Source: Motiliproteus sp047633175
GTDB lineage: Bacteria > Pseudomonadota > Gammaproteobacteria > Pseudomonadales > Balneatricaceae
Assembly: GCA_047633175.1 (NCBI GenBank)
Contig: JBLIEQ010000009.1
Coordinates: 1 to 64,000, forward strand
Length of the DNA: 64,000 nucleotides
Reading direction: 5' to 3'
Shown: one piece after another, positions 53,665-61,447 of the stretch
Layout: each line of letters begins with the position of its first letter
Numbering within the stretch: position 1 is the first letter of the stretch
Made by a program: the position numbers and the translations under genes
Notes under the pieces: generated by a model
Databases searched by the model: none
The model's input: only the letters and a program-made list of their open reading frames with translations
What the model was told of the DNA's origin: nothing

Positions 53665-54324
53665 ATGACGTACCAGCACCGGTTCAATAACAACCTCTCC
53701 CCGCTGCCTGTGGGAAAGGTCGTCTGTGTAGGCCGTAACTACGCCGCGCACGCTAAAGAGCTGAACAACCCTATACCCGACGAACCCATTCTCTTTATTA
53801 AGCCCAGCACCGCGCTGGTGGATATGCGTCAGCCGATTGAGCTGCGCGCCGCTCGGGGACCAGTGCATTATGAGACTGAGCTGGCGATTCTAATCGGCCA
53901 ACCGCTGACCCGGGTGCAGCCCGGGCAGGTCGCAGCCGCAATTGCAGGGGTCGGGTTAGGACTGGATCTGACCCTGCGTGAACGCCAGAGCCAGTTAAAA
54001 AAGCTGGGGCACCCTTGGGAAGTGGCCAAGGCATTTGACGGCAGCTGCCCTCTGAGCCCCTTCGTCCCTCTGGCTGGGATCGACGATCTTGGCGATTGCC
54101 GCCTGCAGCTGGAGATCGATGAGACGCTGCGCCAGGACGGCTCCAGTGCGCAGATGCTGACACCGGTGTTGGCGTTAATCGCTTACATCAGCGAGCATTT
54201 TACCCTGCTGCCCGGAGATGTGGTGCTGACCGGCACACCGGCCGGAGTCGGTATACTGAAGCCGGGTATGCGGTTAAGGCTGAGGCTGGATCAGGTCCTG
54301 TCGCTGGAAACTTCGGTCGTTTAA
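53665..54324 (+). CDS. Fumarylacetoacetate hydrolase family protein
   Basis: A 219-residue FAH-domain protein: VGRNYAAHAKEL, FIKPSTALV, metal ligands in HYETELAILIG and LGLDLTLRERQ, and GDVVLTGTPAGVG. Resembles YcgM/FAHD1-type acylpyruvase or oxaloacetate decarboxylase enzymes. It follows the anhydrase gene by 12 bases. Confidence 0.9.
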   Translation: MTYQHRFNNNLSPLPVGKVVCVGRNYAAHAKELNNPIPDEPILFIKPSTALVDMRQPIELRAARGPVHYETELAILIGQPLTRVQPGQVAAAIAGVGLGLDLTLRERQSQLKKLGHPWEVAKAFDGSCPLSPFVPLAGIDDLGDCRLQLEIDETLRQDGSSAQMLTPVLALIAYISEHFTLLPGDVVLTGTPAGVGILKPGMRLRLRLDQVLSLETSVV

Positions 54325-54608
54325 ATGGGCTAAGTCCCCGTTAGTTTTGAAAAGATCGCTGAGAGCCCGGCTCCAATAAAACTCAGTTTATAACACCGCG
54401 GGAGCCTGCCTGCAGGCGATCTTTTGGCAGCTGTTGCATTAAAAGATCAAAAGATTAAAAGATCACCGGGGGCCCGGCTCCCACCAGACCTCAAATCCTA
54501 TGAGGGTTGGCGCTTTGTAGGCAGAAAGTATTCCAACAAAGGTGCAGCCTGCGTCAGGCTAAAGCCCGACCCACAGTCATATATCAACAACTAACTGCTA
54601 CAGAGACT
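54325..54608. repeat. Repeat-filled intergenic block
   Basis: Contains a family B unit at 54400-54428, degenerate family B pieces (AAAAGATC..GGCCCGGCTCCCA) around 54350 and 54470, a 9-base direct repeat (AAAAGATCA/AAAGATTAA/AAAGATCAC), and an inverted family A unit at 54516-54575. No gene. Confidence 0.7.
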
Positions 54609-55217
54609 TTAAACAGCCTCGAGGCGTTCGATGCGTGCCTGCAGCCGGTCTGCATCCAGGCGCAGCTGATCGATCTGATCGTAGTACTCCTCCAGTTCGA
54701 CACCACCGGGCTGCACCCGGAGCTCTTCATGAAGCCAGTTATCGAGGTCTTCGAGCAGGCTGCTGGTCAGCTCGCGGGTGGCACCGCGACCCTTGGCCAG
54801 CAGATTGAGCAGCACCTGTGCCACAGGATCGCCGAGCCAATCCCCCAGCAATCCGCCCCAATCCAGATCCAGCTGCTGAGCCAGCTCCCGCAGCTGCGTG
54901 GCCAGCTGGGTATTGCCTTTCAACGTCACCCGATTCTCGAAGGCCAGCTGCGGGTCGAGCAGCAGCGCCAGCAGATCCGAAGGCGCGCCCTCCACCTCGC
55001 AGCTGGGCTCCGTTAATGTCTCGGCCGGCACCAGCGTTATCCCTTCGGCGGTCAGGGTGACCCCGAGCGTCACGGCGGGAAAACTCAGTCGCAGCACCAG
55101 GCTCTGCCCGGCCAGTTTCGCCAACCGGCGTTGAGCCAGTGGATCGCGCGCCAGCGCCCTGTTAACCGCCAGCTCTACCAGAATACCGGGTTCGGATCTT
55201 AGCCACTCGTTGCTCAC
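54609..55217 (-). CDS. ubiJ: Ubiquinone biosynthesis accessory factor UbiJ
   Basis: A 202-residue lipid-binding scaffold of the Ubi complex. An N-terminal SCP2-like domain (about residues 15-110) is followed by a helical tail and a coiled coil near the C terminus (LRLDADRLQARIERL). In other gammaproteobacteria it lies between ubiE and ubiB; here it sits next to the DUF971-hslUV block, about 50 kb away from both. Confidence 0.88.
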   Translation of the reverse strand: MSNEWLRSEPGILVELAVNRALARDPLAQRRLAKLAGQSLVLRLSFPAVTLGVTLTAEGITLVPAETLTEPSCEVEGAPSDLLALLLDPQLAFENRVTLKGNTQLATQLRELAQQLDLDWGGLLGDWLGDPVAQVLLNLLAKGRGATRELTSSLLEDLDNWLHEELRVQPGGVELEEYYDQIDQLRLDADRLQARIERLEAV

Positions 55218-55281
55218 GCCTCACTCCTATAAAAGCCTTCTCTAGAAGGCCTCCTCATTACTTACCGACAGACGGCCGGCG

Positions 55282-55713
55282 CTAGCGACTCCCGCAACCG
55301 CCACTCTTCCCACCGCTCTTACCACCACTAACCTCGACGGCCAGACCCTCGGGCACCGGTTCACGGCTGGCACCGGCTTCTTGCAGCTGCTGTAGATAAC
55401 GCTGCCAGTTTTCGGTTTCATACTGGCAGAGCTTATACAAATACTCCCAGGTAAACAGCCCCGTGTCGTGGCCATCATCGAAGCTCAGTTTCAGCGCATA
55501 GTGACCGCTCGGCTCGATGCCGACCAGCGCCACCTCACGCTTGCCAGTCTGCAGTATCGGGCTGCCATGTCCGCGGACCTCTGCCGAGGGTGAATTAATC
55601 CGCAGGTATTCGGCACTCAGGCGGTGGTTATCGCCTGCCGGGTACTCCAGCTCTAACGTCTTGGATTTTAGATGCAGCGCAATTTTTACCGGACGTTGCT
55701 CAGGTTCGCTCAT
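55282..55713 (-). CDS. DUF971 (GBBH-like N-terminal domain) protein
   Basis: A 143-residue protein: KSKTLELEYPAGDNHRLSAEYLR is the DUF971 opening, with GIEPSGHYALKLSFDDGHDTGLFTW further on. The C terminus is a short Gly-Lys-Ser repeat tail with one Cys (SGGKSGGKSGGCGSR). Usual neighbour of hslU in Pseudomonas. Function unknown; links to Fe-S or protease biology are only contextual. Confidence 0.88.
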   Translation of the reverse strand: MSEPEQRPVKIALHLKSKTLELEYPAGDNHRLSAEYLRINSPSAEVRGHGSPILQTGKREVALVGIEPSGHYALKLSFDDGHDTGLFTWEYLYKLCQYETENWQRYLQQLQEAGASREPVPEGLAVEVSGGKSGGKSGGCGSR

Positions 55714-55734
55714 ACAGGTGTCTCCCGGGGCGGA

Positions 55735-57060
55735 TTATAAGATGTACTGGCTCAGGTCTTCATCCTTCGCCAAGGCACCCAGTGCATTTTCGACGTAGTC
55801 GGCATCGACCAGCACCGACTCACCCGAGGTTTCTCCGGCGCGGAAGGAGACTTCCTCCAGCAACCGCTCCATCATCGTGTGTAACCGCCGCGCCCCGATA
55901 TTCTCGGTGCTCTCGTTCACATCGAAGGCCATCTGCGCGATCCGCTCGATACCGTCTGCACGGAACTCCAGCGTAACCCCTTCGGTGCCCAACAGCGCTT
56001 GGTACTGCTCGGTCAGGGACGCATCGGGTTCGGTGAGGATACGACTGAAGTCGTTGGGCGTCAGTGCCGCCAGCTCGACCCGAATCGGCAACCGGCCCTG
56101 CAACTCGGGAATCAAGTCCGAGGGCTTGGTCATATGGAAAGCACCCGAGGCAATAAAGAGCACATGGTCGGTCTTGACCATGCCATATTTGGTATTGACG
56201 GTGCAGCCTTCGATCAGCGGCAACAGATCACGCTGTACCCCTTCACGGGAGACATCGCCACCGCCGCCACTATCGGCACGTTTGGTGACCTTATCGATCT
56301 CGTCCAGAAAGACGATCCCGTGTTGCTCGACCAGCTCGACCGCACGCTGCTTGATATCGTCCTCTTTAACCAGCGCCGCCGCTTCCTCGTCACGCAGCAG
56401 TTTAAAGGCGTCTTTCACCTTCATTCGCCGGCTCTTGCGCTTATCGCCGCCCAGATTGGAGAACATCCCCTGCAGTTGATTGGTCATCTCCTCCATTCCC
56501 GGTGGCGCCATGATCTCCACCCCCATCGGCTTGTCGCTGATCTCGATATCGATCTCCTTATCATCGAGCGTGCCTTCGCGGAATTTCTTGCGGAACAGCT
56601 GACGGGTACTGTTGGGCTCCTTTTCGCTGGAATCATCACCGCGTGCCGGCGGCAGCAGCGCATCCAGAATCCGCTCTTCGGCGGCATCATCGGCGTGATG
56701 GCCGACCTTGGCGATCTCGCTCTCACGCAACATCTTGACCGCCATATCCACCAGATCCCGGACGATCGAGTCGACATCGCGACCCACGTAGCCCACCTCG
56801 GTAAATTTAGTGGCCTCGATCTTAATAAAGGGCGCGTTGGCGAGCTTGGCCAGGCGCCGTGCGATCTCGGTCTTACCAACCCCGGTAGGGCCAATCATCA
56901 GAATGTTCTTGGGTGAAATCTCGGCCCGCAGCGCCTCAGGCAACTGCATCCGGCGCCAGCGGTTACGCAAGGCTATAGCAACGGCACGCTTGGCATCGGC
57001 CTGACCGATGATATGTTTATCGAGTTCGTGAACGATCTCTCGGGGGGTCATCTGGGACAT
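55735..57060 (-). CDS. hslU: HslU ATPase of the HslVU protease
   Basis: AAA+ unfoldase, 441 residues from the conserved start MSQMTPREIVHELD. Walker A GPTGVGKTE, pore motif GYVGRD, intermediate domain about residues 110-230, Walker B VFLDEID, sensor GAFHMTKPSDLIPELQGRLP, and the C-terminal tail inserting into HslV (EDLSQYIL). A Met 11 codons upstream overlaps the hslV stop and is an alternative start. Confidence 0.97.
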   Translation of the reverse strand: MSQMTPREIVHELDKHIIGQADAKRAVAIALRNRWRRMQLPEALRAEISPKNILMIGPTGVGKTEIARRLAKLANAPFIKIEATKFTEVGYVGRDVDSIVRDLVDMAVKMLRESEIAKVGHHADDAAEERILDALLPPARGDDSSEKEPNSTRQLFRKKFREGTLDDKEIDIEISDKPMGVEIMAPPGMEEMTNQLQGMFSNLGGDKRKSRRMKVKDAFKLLRDEEAAALVKEDDIKQRAVELVEQHGIVFLDEIDKVTKRADSGGGGDVSREGVQRDLLPLIEGCTVNTKYGMVKTDHVLFIASGAFHMTKPSDLIPELQGRLPIRVELAALTPNDFSRILTEPDASLTEQYQALLGTEGVTLEFRADGIERIAQMAFDVNESTENIGARRLHTMMERLLEEVSFRAGETSGESVLVDADYVENALGALAKDEDLSQYIL

Positions 57061-57092
57061 GGCAGTATCTCGTGTGTCGATTATAGGTGGCA

Positions 57093-57668
57093 TCAGCTCG
57101 TGGCAGCAGGTTCAGCAGGTTCAGCAGCATCAGCAGCAGCCGCGAGCCCGTCGATGGTTTCGATGTTATGTTGATGATTGGTAAACACACAGATGTCAGC
57201 GGCGATGCCTAGGCTCTTTTCGACGATCTCCTTGGCGCTCAACTCGGTATTTTCCAACAGGGCACGAGCCGCGGCATGGGCAAAATTTCCGCCGGAACCT
57301 ATAGAGACCAGGCCATGCTCCGGCTCCACCACATCACCATTACCAGTGATAATCAACGAGGCTTGGGCATTGGCAACCACCAGCATCGCTTCGAGTCGCC
57401 GCAGGGCGCGGTCGCTGCGCCACTCTTTGGCCATCTCTACCGCGGCCTTGGTCAGGTTGCCCTGATACTTCTCTAATTGCGCTTCAAAGCGTTCAAACAG
57501 GGTGAAGGCATCGGCGGTACCCCCGGCGAAACCGGCAATCACCTGATTCTTGTACAGGCGCCGGACTTTGCGCGCGTTACCCTTCATTACCGTATTGCCG
57601 AGCGAGACCTGACCGTCTCCGCCAAGCGCTACCTGATTGCCACGACGGACGGATACTATAGTAGTCAT
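57093..57668 (-). CDS. hslV: HslV protease subunit
   Basis: N-terminal-nucleophile protease. The start at 57668 gives Met followed by TTIVSVRRGN, so processing exposes the catalytic Thr. Core motifs: GDGQVSLGNTVMKGNARKVR and GSGGNFAHAAARAL. The 191 residues include about 15 extra at the C terminus, an Ala/Glu/Pro tail encoded by 9-base repeats. Confidence 0.97.
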   Translation of the reverse strand: MTTIVSVRRGNQVALGGDGQVSLGNTVMKGNARKVRRLYKNQVIAGFAGGTADAFTLFERFEAQLEKYQGNLTKAAVEMAKEWRSDRALRRLEAMLVVANAQASLIITGNGDVVEPEHGLVSIGSGGNFAHAAARALLENTELSAKEIVEKSLGIAADICVFTNHQHNIETIDGLAAAADAAEPAEPAATS

Positions 57669-57750
57669 AACTGGGGCCTTAATAGCGGCGCTGCGACCTG
57701 CGTCTTGCGACGACAGCGCCAAGATAAATTATCACAATAATATGGTTATA

Positions 57751-57766
57751 GAATTGGGGATTTCAA
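57751..57766 (-). promoter_or_regulatory. Possible compressed heat-shock promoter elements of hslVU
   Basis: On the minus strand TTGAAA is followed after one base by CCCCAATTC and then TATAAC. These resemble sigma-32 -35 and -10 blocks but lack the usual 13-15 base spacer, so the site may be a deleted or fortuitous match. Confidence 0.3.
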
Positions 57767-57788
57767 CCGTGCAATCGTCGTAAAGGGT

Positions 57789-58400
57789 CTAGAGGGTGAG
57801 TTCCATCGGCTGCAGGCGCATCCGCACCAGCTGATCGTAGGCCTTACTGAGTTTGGAGCGCGAGGGGAACGGGCCGATTCGGACCCTGTACCAGACGCTG
57901 CCGTTACTTGAGACCACCCGGCTTTTAGTAACATTGGGCATCCCCGCTAACAGCAACCTGGCGCGCAGACGCTCGGCGTCCTCCGCATGCCTGAAGGAAC
58001 CCGCCTGAAGCAGGTGCTTGCTGTAATCGGCGGCCGATCTGGGGGTGGACACATAGGCATCGACCACGGCAGGCGTCACTTCGCTATCGGGCAGCAGCTT
58101 GTAAAAATCATACTCAGGGTCCAGTTTTTCCACCGCCTTGGGGGCGCTGTTTACCGGATCCGGCTGCTTTACCACCGCCTGCTTAGCGCTCTGCTGCACA
58201 CTTTGTTGCGTGACGCGCGGATCGGCCTCCACGCTGCTAAGCAGATACAACCCCCATCCCAGTCCTCCGACCAGCACCAGCACCAGCAATGCCAGCCAGA
58301 GCGGGCGCCTGGGGGGTGGAGGCGGTGGCGGCGGTGGCGAATTTTTACGGGCTGCCGGGCGTCGGGCGGCATTCGAGCGCTTTGCGTAATCCTGAGCCAT
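57789..58400 (-). CDS. SPOR-domain cell-division-like protein
   Basis: A 203-residue single-pass inner-membrane protein. A basic cytosolic N terminus with nine consecutive prolines, a membrane helix (about residues 33-53), a linker, then a C-terminal SPOR domain (LQAGSFRHAEDAERLRARLL, VRIGPFPSRSKLSKAYDQL) that binds denuded septal peptidoglycan. FtsN-like in layout; it is the usual gene before hslV. Confidence 0.9.
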   Translation of the reverse strand: MAQDYAKRSNAARRPAARKNSPPPPPPPPPRRPLWLALLVLVLVGGLGWGLYLLSSVEADPRVTQQSVQQSAKQAVVKQPDPVNSAPKAVEKLDPEYDFYKLLPDSEVTPAVVDAYVSTPRSAADYSKHLLQAGSFRHAEDAERLRARLLLAGMPNVTKSRVVSSNGSVWYRVRIGPFPSRSKLSKAYDQLVRMRLQPMELTL

Positions 58401-58468
58401 AGGTCAACAGCGATGCTTAATACGAGGGGCCTCATTATCTACCGAAAGGCGCTCACTTCCAACCCGGC

Positions 58469-58582
58469 TTAATGCATATCCGGCGGATCTATATCCAGAT
58501 CCAGATTTAAGAACCCGTGCATTTAATGCATATCCAGAGGATCAGGAGCATCAAGAGCCAGCGACCAGCGCAGCTAATACAC
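58469..58582 (-). repeat. Two decayed echoes of the priA 3' end
   Basis: On the minus strand PriA ends RWSLDVDPLDMH-stop. Downstream, an echo (58523-58573) reads LRWSLALDAPDPLDMH-stop and another (58469-58502) reads DLDIDPPDMH-stop, each with the DNA phrase GGATATGCATTA. They lie between priA and the SPOR gene, where argS is found in Pseudomonas. Confidence 0.8.
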
Positions 58583-60787
58583 CTAATGCATATCCAGAGG
58601 ATCCACATCCAGCGACCAGCGCACCTTGCGTGCCTGCGGCAATCCTTCCAGCGCCAAGGTCAGCCATTGCAGCAACCGATGCAATGCTTTGCGCTCGCCG
58701 CTTTCAAACAACAGCTGCGCCCGGAAGCGTCCTGCCCTGCGTTCCATCGGTGAGGGTAGTGGCCCCAGCCAGCTGACCTCCGGCCAGACGTGCTGCTCAA
58801 CCAGTTCGCGGACCAGTTGCAAGAAGGCTTCGGCCCGACCCGAGGTCTGGGCTTCGGCGCGCAGCATCGCCAGATGGTTAAACGGCGGCAGGCCGCCATG
58901 GCGCCGCTCTAGCAACTCCTCACGCGCAAAATCGCTGTAGCCTCTGTCTATCAGACTGCTCAACCGTGGATGATCGCCATTATGGGTCTGCATCAGCACA
59001 TGCCCCGGATGCTCGGCCCTTCCTGAACGCCCCGCCACCTGGATAATCAACTGGGCCGTTTTTTCCATGCCGCGGAAATCGGCACTGAACAACCCTCCAT
59101 CGGCGTCGAGGATCGCCACCAGCGTGACCCGGGGGAAATGATGCCCCTTGGCCAGCATCTGGGTGCCCACCAGGATACAGGGACCGCCCTCGTGGACCTT
59201 ATCGATAATCTGCTGTAATGCGTTTTTACGCTGAGTGCTGTCGCGATCCACCCGCAGCACCGGCACATCGCCGAACAGTTTCAGCAGGGTCGCCTCGGTG
59301 CGCTCAGTGCCCGCCCCGACCGGATTGAGACTGCGGCTTCCGCACTGGCCGCAACGTGGCTGGATCGGCGCCTGAAATTCACAGTGATGGCAATGCAGAC
59401 GAGGCGGCGAACGGTGCAGGGTGAAATGGGCGTCGCACTGCGGGCAATCCGCGATCCAGCCGCAGTCATGACACATCAGGCTGGGTGAGAACCCGCGCCG
59501 ATTAAGAAAGACCAACACCTGCTCTCCACGCTGCAGATGCTGCCCTATACGCTCTATCAGCGGTGCTGAGAGGCCATCGGTCAGGGGCAGATTGCGAATA
59601 TCCAGCAGTTCGAACTCAGGCGCGAAGGCACAGCCAGCCCGCTGCTCCAGTGTCAGCCAGCGGTAGCGTCCCGTCAGGGCATTATTGAGGGTCTCCAGCG
59701 AGGGCGTAGCGCTGCCCAGCAGAATGGGGATCGCTTCGCGCTGCGCCCGCATCACCGCCAGATCCCTGGCCGAGTAACGAAACCCCTCATGCTGCTTGAA
59801 CGAGCCATCATGCTCCTCATCGATGACGATGATCCCGGGACGCGCCAGAGGCGTCAGCACCGCCGAGCGGGTGCCTATCACGATCCCCGCCAGACCCCTG
59901 CTGGCCTGCAACCAGCCATCGAGACGTTCGCGGTCATTAAGACCCGAGTGCAGCGCGACGACCGGCACCTTAAAGCGCTGCCTGAAACGGCTGACTGTCT
60001 GCGGGGTTAAACCGATCTCCGGCACCAGCACCAGCGCCTGCTTATCGGCCTTCAGGACCGCCTCTATTGCCTGCAGATAGACCTCTGTCTTGCCGCTGCC
60101 GGTGACCCCCTGAAGCAACAGACAGTGGTAAGCACTCAGATCTTCACTGATCGCCGCAAGTGCCACGCGCTGCTCCTCATTAAGCGTCAGGGGACTCTCT
60201 CGCAGCAGATCATCCGTTGCATAGCCGGGCATCTGCGGCTGACGCGCTACTTTCTGGATAAGCGCCCGTTCCAGCAGCGCCCGCACCAGACCGCTGGAAA
60301 AACCCTGCGCCCGCAGAGCCTCGTCGGCCAAGCCATGCGGATGACTGCCGAGCAGCTGCAGTAATGCATACTGCCGCGGGGCCGACCGCACCTGCTCAGG
60401 GTCGGCGCCCGGACTCAGCATCCAGCAATGCTCGCTGCGAAACTCTGCCGGCTCGCCCTGACGCAGCAACACCGGTAGAAAGCTGGCCAGCACCTCACCC
60501 GGAGGATGCAGATAGTAGCGCGCCGACCAGAGGGCCAGCTCGAGCAGATGCGGCGGCAGCAGGGGCTCAGCATCCAGGCAGGCCAGGGCTTTCTTGAGCT
60601 TGGCCTCGGGTACGTCGCTCTGATCTACCCGCTGCACCAACATCCCCACCAGCTCCCGCTTACCAAAGGGTACGGACAGGCGCTGCCCCGGTACCAACTC
60701 AGCACTGCCTGAGGGCGGAAGATAGTCGAAAAAACGGCGCAATGGGGAGGGGAGCGCGACCCGCAACAGTCGACCGGGTTGGGTCAT
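58583..60787 (-). CDS. priA: Primosomal replication protein N' (PriA helicase)
   Basis: 3'-to-5' helicase that restarts stalled forks. The 734 residues have Walker A LQGVTGSGKTEVYL, DEEH box VIDEEHDGSFKQ, and the zinc cluster (CHDCGWIADCPQCDAHF, CHHC, CGQCGS). The ATG at 60787 has AGGAG upstream; the much longer open frame reaching 61180 has no protein-like start. Confidence 0.97.
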   Translation of the reverse strand: MTQPGRLLRVALPSPLRRFFDYLPPSGSAELVPGQRLSVPFGKRELVGMLVQRVDQSDVPEAKLKKALACLDAEPLLPPHLLELALWSARYYLHPPGEVLASFLPVLLRQGEPAEFRSEHCWMLSPGADPEQVRSAPRQYALLQLLGSHPHGLADEALRAQGFSSGLVRALLERALIQKVARQPQMPGYATDDLLRESPLTLNEEQRVALAAISEDLSAYHCLLLQGVTGSGKTEVYLQAIEAVLKADKQALVLVPEIGLTPQTVSRFRQRFKVPVVALHSGLNDRERLDGWLQASRGLAGIVIGTRSAVLTPLARPGIIVIDEEHDGSFKQHEGFRYSARDLAVMRAQREAIPILLGSATPSLETLNNALTGRYRWLTLEQRAGCAFAPEFELLDIRNLPLTDGLSAPLIERIGQHLQRGEQVLVFLNRRGFSPSLMCHDCGWIADCPQCDAHFTLHRSPPRLHCHHCEFQAPIQPRCGQCGSRSLNPVGAGTERTEATLLKLFGDVPVLRVDRDSTQRKNALQQIIDKVHEGGPCILVGTQMLAKGHHFPRVTLVAILDADGGLFSADFRGMEKTAQLIIQVAGRSGRAEHPGHVLMQTHNGDHPRLSSLIDRGYSDFAREELLERRHGGLPPFNHLAMLRAEAQTSGRAEAFLQLVRELVEQHVWPEVSWLGPLPSPMERRAGRFRAQLLFESGERKALHRLLQWLTLALEGLPQARKVRWSLDVDPLDMH

Positions 60788-60884
60788 CGGTGATAATTCT
60801 CCTGATAGGATCCGCCATTGTAACAACTCTTTCGGGCTAACCAAGCCAAAGGAGGCTGGCCGAATACAGACGGAGCTCTGCCAA

Positions 60885-61040
60885 CGCCTATAATAACCCC
60901 GGCAACCCGTAGCGTGCGCGGAGGGACGAACCGCATCAGACAGGATAGCAATACCTGATGCAGCAAGAGTATAAGTGTGACTTCTTGATTGATGCGGTTC
61001 GCAGGCTCCGCACACGCTACGGGTACAGCGCCTATAATAA
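60885..61040. mobile_element. Inverted-repeat element with 12-bp direct flanks
   Basis: Arms 60905-60939 and 60989-61024 are inverted (ACCCGTAGCGTG[C/T]GCGGAG..CGAACCGCATCA). The direct repeat CGCCTATAATAA flanks them at 60885-60896 and 61029-61040. It carries no gene and looks like a small non-autonomous insertion. The flank contains TATAAT, so a promoter -10 may have been duplicated. The rest of 60788-61203 is the priA/rpmE divergent promoter region. Confidence 0.6.
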
Positions 61041-61203
61041 GAAAGCCGATATCGATAAATAGGCGAGTGACTTGCGCTTCCCCGCATCACAGGTGTAAAA
61101 TCCGCCGCCTGGTTGTAGTGTACTTTTATTGTACTGCTACAGAACGTGCGGTGTCCGGTGAAAAACCTGGATGGCGGCACTTTAAAACTCTGAGGTTCAT
61201 CCC

Positions 61204-61434
61204 ATGCAGTCCGATATCCATCCTAAATATACAGAATTTACCGCTACCTGCAGCTGCGGTAATGTGATCAAGACCTTCTCCACCCGGGGTCGCGACATGC
61301 ACCTTGATGTCTGTGGTGCCTGCCACCCGTTCTACACCGGCAAGCAGAAGATTGTTGATACCGCGGGTCGTATCGAGCGCTTCAACAAGCGCTTTGTGGG
61401 TCGTCCTGCTAAGGTGGCGGCACAGCCCGAGTAG
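61204..61434 (+). CDS. rpmE: 50S ribosomal protein L31 (zinc form)
   Basis: A 76-residue L31 with all four zinc cysteines (16, 18, 37, 40: CSC and CGAC), the C+ form used when zinc is plentiful. GAGG precedes the ATG. Zur usually controls the zinc-free paralogue, which is not in the window. Confidence 0.97.
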   Translation: MQSDIHPKYTEFTATCSCGNVIKTFSTRGRDMHLDVCGACHPFYTGKQKIVDTAGRIERFNKRFVGRPAKVAAQPE

Positions 61435-61447
61435 TACCTGCCCCAAC

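Noticed and set aside
55999..56916. 305-codon plus-strand frame
   Set aside because: Antisense shadow of hslU with no protein-like motifs.
60788..61180. N-terminal extension of PriA
   Set aside because: Runs through the inverted-repeat element and is not protein-like; the ATG at 60787 gives the normal PriA start.
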